From NCBI GenBank assembly GCA_937995835.1, contig CALKIV010000104.1:1-64000 (forward strand): DNA of 64,000 nucleotides. Reading direction: 5' to 3'. This DNA is from an uncultured Dysgonomonas sp. (GTDB taxonomy: Bacteria; Bacteroidota; Bacteroidia; Bacteroidales; Dysgonomonadaceae). Shown in pieces: positions 60,877-64,000 of this stretch; position 1 is the stretch's first letter; each line of letters begins with the position of its first letter. Made by a program: the position numbers and the translations under genes. Below the pieces are notes generated by a model. It was not told where the DNA came from. It did no database searches and was given only the letters and a program-made list of their open reading frames with translations.

Positions 60877-61278
60877 TTATTTATTTCTAAGCACCTCTCC
60901 CACGATTTTCAATGAATACACTGAGTCAGGCACATTCGTAAACAATGTAACAGTCTTGTTAATGATACCAGGACGTCCTGTTGTGGAATAGGTTACGGTT
61001 ACGCTACCTTCTTTCCCCGGAAGGATAGGTTCCTTGGTGTAGTCAGAAGCTGTACATCCACATGATGAAACAGATCTTTGTATGATGAAAGGAGAAGTTC
61101 CTTCGTTTTTGAATTTGAAAATAGTTGATACTGTCCCTTTACTTTCTTCTACTTTCCCAAAGTCATGAACACTTTTTTCGAAAACTGCCTTAGGGGCTTT
61201 TTTTTCAGTGGCGCTTTGTGCTGAAGCGATCGATACTGTTGCTATTAAAGCAAAAAGTATAAGAGCTAATTTTTTCAT
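60877..61278 (-). CDS. DUF1573-domain exported protein
   Basis: A 133-aa exported protein (signal peptide LALILFALIATVSIASAQ). The Ig-like DUF1573 domain carries the hallmark VHDFGKVEESKGTVSTIFKFKNEGTSPFIIQRSVSSCGCTASDY (about residues 38-81), with the Cys-Gly-Cys-Thr motif, then GKEGSVTVTYSTTGRPGIINKTVTLFTN. The family is abundant in this phylum; its function is unknown, and the paired Cys may bind metal or form a disulfide. A minus-strand -7 box lies at 61341-61348. Convergent with the pectate-lyase-like gene. Confidence 0.9.
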   Translation of the reverse strand: MKKLALILFALIATVSIASAQSATEKKAPKAVFEKSVHDFGKVEESKGTVSTIFKFKNEGTSPFIIQRSVSSCGCTASDYTKEPILPGKEGSVTVTYSTTGRPGIINKTVTLFTNVPDSVYSLKIVGEVLRNK

Positions 61279-61340
61279 TGTTGTAATATATGATTTGTAT
61301 TTTCTGTTAATTCTATTTTGTTATATAGGTTGTGTATTTA

Positions 61341-61348
61341 CAAAGTTA
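61341..61348 (-). promoter_or_regulatory. -7 box for the DUF1573 gene
   Basis: Minus-strand TAACTTTG (plus CAAAGTTA), 63 bases upstream of the start. Confidence 0.5.
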
Positions 61349-61417
61349 TGCATTTTTTGTTCTAAATCTGTGCTTTTGTCTTGTTAAATTGGTGTTTTAT
61401 CTTAATTTATATAAAAT

Positions 61418-61453
61418 AAAGCGAGGTGGAAAATAATTTTCCACCTCGCTTTT
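61418..61453 (-). terminator. intrinsic terminator of the rplU-rpmA operon
   Basis: A stem of about 17 bp with arms 61418-61434 and 61437-61453 and a very short loop, with A/T tracts at both ends. It lies 24 bases beyond the rpmA stop. Confidence 0.88.
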
Positions 61454-61476
61454 ATATTGATAATGACTAATTTGTC

Positions 61477-61740
61477 TTATGCTTCGCTTGTTGGAACAAC
61501 TGAAACAAAAGATCTGTCATCTTGTTTTCTACGGAATACAACTGTACCGTCTACTAGAGCGAACAAAGTGTGATCTTTGCCCATTCCTACATTCTCTCCT
61601 GGGTGGTGAGTTGTACCTCTTTGACGTATAATGATATTACCAGCAACTACTGATTCGCCACCGAATATTTTTACGCCCAATCTTTTACTGTGCGACTCAC
61701 GACCATTCTTGGAACTACCTACACCTTTCTTATGTGCCAT
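61477..61740 (-). CDS. rpmA: 50S ribosomal protein L27
   Basis: An 87-aa large-subunit protein at the peptidyl-transferase side. MAHKKGVGSSKNGRESHSKRLGVKIFGGESVVAGNIIIRQRGTTHHPG is the classical N-terminal half, followed by GMGKDHTLFALVDGTVVF. The N-terminus reads MAHKKG directly, without the cleavable extension of Firmicutes. It follows rplU by 20 bases and is transcribed with it. Confidence 0.98.
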   Translation of the reverse strand: MAHKKGVGSSKNGRESHSKRLGVKIFGGESVVAGNIIIRQRGTTHHPGENVGMGKDHTLFALVDGTVVFRRKQDDRSFVSVVPTSEA

Positions 61741-61760
61741 TTTCTCTTATTTTTTATCGA

Positions 61761-62072
61761 TTAAGCAATAATTTCTTTTACAAGAACTTCTGTAAACTGT
61801 TGACGGTGACCGTTTAATTTACGATAGCCTTTTCTTCTTTTTTTGTGGAATACAAGAACTTTATCTCCTTTTACGTGAGAAAGTACTTCTACTACAACTT
61901 TTGCTCCTTCTACTGTTGGCATACCTACGGTGATTTTACCGTCGTTGTCCACAAGCAATACTTTTTCAAATTCCACTTGAGCACCTTGCTCTGCATTTAC
62001 TCTATGCACAAACAACTTTTGGTCTTTTTGAACCTTCATTTGTTGTCCTTGCATGTCTACAATTACGTACAT
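61761..62072 (-). CDS. rplU: 50S ribosomal protein L21
   Basis: A 103-aa 23S rRNA-binding protein: MYVIVDMQGQQMKVQKDQKLFVHRVNAEQGAQVEFEKVLLVDN, then VVVEVLSHVKGDKVLVFHKKRRKGYRKLNGHRQQFTEVLVKEI, where KRRKGYRKLNGHRQ is the signature. It is the first gene of the rplU-rpmA operon. Transcription from the promoter at 62156-62186 would give a leader of about 78 nt, room for a regulatory RNA structure. Confidence 0.98.
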   Translation of the reverse strand: MYVIVDMQGQQMKVQKDQKLFVHRVNAEQGAQVEFEKVLLVDNDGKITVGMPTVEGAKVVVEVLSHVKGDKVLVFHKKRRKGYRKLNGHRQQFTEVLVKEIIA

Positions 62073-62155
62073 CTGCTTATTTATATTTACAGGTTATGCG
62101 CTTGAGGCGAACCGACTTCTGTCTGATCTCTTTTTAGCCTTTTTGCAATCGGACG

Positions 62156-62186
62156 CAAAGTTAGCAACTTATCCTCAATAATGCAA
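62156..62186 (-). promoter_or_regulatory. promoter of rplU-rpmA
   Basis: Minus strand: TTG (plus CAA 62184-62186), a 20-base spacer, then TAACTTTG (plus CAAAGTTA 62156-62163). Near-consensus. It overlaps the space just beyond the end of the upstream lipoprotein gene at 62195. Confidence 0.8.
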
Positions 62187-62194
62187 TACTTTCT

Positions 62195-62758
62195 TTACTC
62201 TTTTACCCTCGAAGCCTTGGTTTTCCATACTGCAACGATTCCTTGCTCCACCCTGTTGGGGAAGTTCAGATATTTTTCGAGGAAGATTTCGATGGATTCT
62301 TTGTCCATTTCTTGTTCGGTACGGATAAACTCATTGTTGAGATCAACCGTTTGTAGACTGTATTGCCACGTTTGACCAATATTGCCAATGGTGATATCGG
62401 TATGCTTTTCATCTTTTATGGTATAATTTCCTGTAAACCTAGGCTTGTCGATCAGGAAAGAATCGAGGGGAAGTGCTGAAGTGCCACCTCCAATATACTC
62501 CCACACCTGATCTCCTTCTTTGTAGTTGGAGCCATTGGCAAAGGATAGATATTCCCATTCGCCCTTCTTTAGTTTTTCTCTTTGCACTCTAACAAACTCG
62601 TTTACTCTTTTTTCCAACTTTGGATCATCCGGACAATCGAATCTACGTTCAATGACGCGCCATTGCCCCTCTAGGGCATAACTTGCCTCATTCTTACTGT
62701 CACAAGAATAGAATGTAAACAATAGTATAGCGGGAAATAGATATATAATATACTTCAT
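62195..62758 (-). CDS. lipocalin-like lipoprotein of unknown function
   Basis: A 187-aa lipoprotein (LFPAILLFTFYSC-DSKNEAS). The mature part starts LEGQWRVIERRFDCPDDPKLEKRVNEF and continues with short beta strands (EWEYLSFANGSNYKEGDQVWEYIGG, FLIDKPRFTGNYTIKD, TDITIGNIGQTWQYSLQTVDLNNEFIRTEQ). The GxW-R opening and strand pattern suggest a small barrel of the lipocalin/fatty-acid-binding type seen in many Bacteroidota lipoproteins. The assignment is by pattern only and no ligand is evident. It lies upstream of rplU in the same direction, but rplU has its own promoter. Confidence 0.75.
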   Translation of the reverse strand: MKYIIYLFPAILLFTFYSCDSKNEASYALEGQWRVIERRFDCPDDPKLEKRVNEFVRVQREKLKKGEWEYLSFANGSNYKEGDQVWEYIGGGTSALPLDSFLIDKPRFTGNYTIKDEKHTDITIGNIGQTWQYSLQTVDLNNEFIRTEQEMDKESIEIFLEKYLNFPNRVEQGIVAVWKTKASRVKE

Positions 62759-62976
62759 TTTATTACGATATTAATAAAGTTTGTGAGTCAAAGATAATAC
62801 TTAAAAATTTCTTTTTGACCCATTAAAGATATTTTTAGATAATAATGCGACACTATTTTATAAATAATTAATACAAATTGATGTTTAATTTCCTTGTTTC
62901 TGTTCAAAATGAAATTTTAATGCAAAAATTAATATCATTTTATTCTGTTTTTGTTTTTTATTGAGATATTTTGATA

Positions 62977-62984
62977 TAACTTTA
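62977..62984 (+). promoter_or_regulatory. possible -7 box for asnB
   Basis: TAACTTTA, one base off TAnnTTTG, 37 bases before the ATG; TTG at 62951-62953 could act as -33 with a long 23-base spacer. Confidence 0.35.
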
Positions 62985-63021
62985 CGTCAGTAAAACAAAA
63001 TAAACATTTAAATATTATTTT

Positions 63022-64000
63022 ATGTGCGGATTTGTCGGAGTATTTGATATTACTCAGGAAACAAAAAAGTTGCGTGCTCAAGTGTTGAGTATGGCTAAAA
63101 AAATACGTCACAGAGGGCCGGATTGGTCAGGCGTATATACAGGAGATAAAGCTATTATGGCTCATGAGAGACTCTCTATCGTAGATATAGAGTCTGGGAA
63201 TCAACCAATATATAATAAAGACCAAAACTTGGTTTTGGCAGTCAATGGAGAGATATACAATCACAAAGAAATACGAGCTAGGTATCCTGAATATGACTTT
63301 CAGACTAAGTCGGACTGTGAAGTGATTTTGGCGCTCTATGAAGATATGGGTGTGAAACTATTTGACGAGTTGAATGGTATTTTTGCTTTTGCTCTTTATG
63401 ATATCGAAAACGATATCTTTTTGCTTGGTAGAGATCATATTGGTATTATCCCTCTGTATGTAGGATATGATGATAACAATCAATTTTTTGTTGCCAGTGA
63501 GTTGAAAGCTCTTGAAGGTGTTTGTCAAAACATCAAAGAGTTTGCTCCAGGATCATATATGTATAGCAAAGAAGATAGAGAAATGCATAAATGGTATAAG
63601 CGTGAGTGGACAGAATTTGATAACGTTAAGGATAATGTGTCTGATATCAACGTATTGCGTTCGGAACTAGAGGAAGCGGTGCACAGACAAATGATGTCTG
63701 ACGTGCCTTATGGTGTACTTCTTTCCGGAGGGTTGGATTCTTCCATCATCTCGGCTATTGCTAAGCGTTATGCAGCAAACAGAATAGAGGAAAATGACCA
63801 AACAACAGCATGGTGGCCTCAGCTGCACTCGTTTGCCATCGGGCTTAAAGGATCGCCAGACTTGATTGCATCTCGAAAAGTGGCAGACGCTATTGGTACG
63901 GTGCATCATGAATTGCACTTCACTGTAGAAGAAGCATTGGATGCGCTACCTGATGTGATTTATCATATCGAAACTTATGATGTGACAACGATCAGAGCTT
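63022..64000 (+). CDS. asnB: glutamine-hydrolysing asparagine synthase, 3'-truncated by window edge
   Basis: Makes asparagine from aspartate, ATP and glutamine. The visible 326 residues start MCGFVGVFDI, exposing the catalytic Cys2 of the class II glutaminase after Met removal. They contain IRHRGPDWSG (about 33-42), MAHERLSIVDIESGNQPIYN, LAVNGEIYNHKEIR (about 73-86) and SDCEVILALYED. The ATP-pyrophosphatase domain begins with VPYGVLLSGGLDSSIISAIAKRYA (about 232-255), the PP-loop. The open frame runs past base 64000 without a stop, so the end of the synthetase domain is outside the window. Confidence 0.95.
   Translation, partial: MCGFVGVFDITQETKKLRAQVLSMAKKIRHRGPDWSGVYTGDKAIMAHERLSIVDIESGNQPIYNKDQNLVLAVNGEIYNHKEIRARYPEYDFQTKSDCEVILALYEDMGVKLFDELNGIFAFALYDIENDIFLLGRDHIGIIPLYVGYDDNNQFFVASELKALEGVCQNIKEFAPGSYMYSKEDREMHKWYKREWTEFDNVKDNVSDINVLRSELEEAVHRQMMSDVPYGVLLSGGLDSSIISAIAKRYAANRIEENDQTTAWWPQLHSFAIGLKGSPDLIASRKVADAIGTVHHELHFTVEEALDALPDVIYHIETYDVTTIRA

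Noticed and set aside
62195..62375. Small plus-strand ORFs opposite the lipocalin-like lipoprotein
   Set aside because: Antisense shadows with no domain features; the minus-strand protein has a clear lipoprotein signal.
1..64000. CRISPR array, prophage, integrase, toxin-antitoxin or defence island
   Set aside because: No spaced direct repeats, integrase, phage structural gene or typical two-gene toxin-antitoxin pair was seen; genes read as core and envelope functions.

Overview
The window is an AT-rich chromosomal segment of a Bacteroidota bacterium, most probably order Bacteroidales. Evidence: a SusC/SusD pair, a type III glutamine synthetase, many signal-peptide lipoproteins and OM beta-barrels, DUF1573 and DUF4835 (PorD-like) proteins, no strong Shine-Dalgarno sequences, and repeated promoters of the Bacteroidota type (TTTG/TTG, about 19-20 bases, TAnnTTTG). 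The genus is not resolved. There is no phage, integrase, transposase, CRISPR array, rRNA or tRNA. Almost everything is intact core or cell-envelope coding sequence, arranged in short operons separated by strong intrinsic terminators.

Layout. 1-7.7 kb: glycan-use region with the 3' part of a susC gene, susD, a small Cys-rich membrane protein, a roughly 234-nt structured non-coding RNA with its own promoter and terminator, and a GH95 alpha-fucosidase lipoprotein. 7.9-11.3 kb: ribE followed by three overlapping or closely packed membrane-protein genes. 11.4-18.9 kb: an OM protein, mnmA, a TRIC-type channel, a 2-Cys peroxiredoxin, a PatB/MalY lyase, SlyD with a Cys/Gly tail, a BI-1-like protein, an aldo/keto reductase and a convergent monooxygenase-like lipoprotein. 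19.1-27.3 kb: a sigma-70 family factor, a very large alpha-2-macroglobulin-like protein without a thioester, overlapping an L,D-transpeptidase-like gene, and a lipoprotein of unknown role. 27.5-31.8 kb: mgtE, yaaA, gpmA and an alpha/beta hydrolase. 31.9-34.5 kb: a translation cluster, rplY-pth-S4 protein-era. 34.6-36.4 kb: a frameshifted lipoprotein gene and a degenerate M23-like protein. 36.5-43.4 kb: aspS, a DMT transporter, an OM protein and a PorE-like/PorD-like pair that overlaps by 4 bases. 43.5-49.2 kb: mgsA, two NlpC/P60 hydrolases, an amino-acid permease and glnN. 49.5-53.9 kb: pyrE-SRPBCC-argH-serB, then dps. 54-59.1 kb: a TamL/BamA-like OM lipoprotein, a SpoU methyltransferase, a cryptic ATP-grasp-like protein and a GNAT enzyme. 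59.3-64 kb: a secreted pectate-lyase-like enzyme, DUF1573, rpmA-rplU, a lipocalin-like lipoprotein and the 5' part of asnB.

The least explained objects are the non-coding RNA at 4850-5083, the near-perfect 60-nt hairpin at 19744-19803, the mgtE leader, a 13-bp direct repeat before the OM protein at 39715, the frameshifted gene at 34603-35468 and the ATP-grasp-like protein at 57444-58637. I found no clear new defence or mobile system. Identities rest on reading translated sequences by eye; no database search was run.
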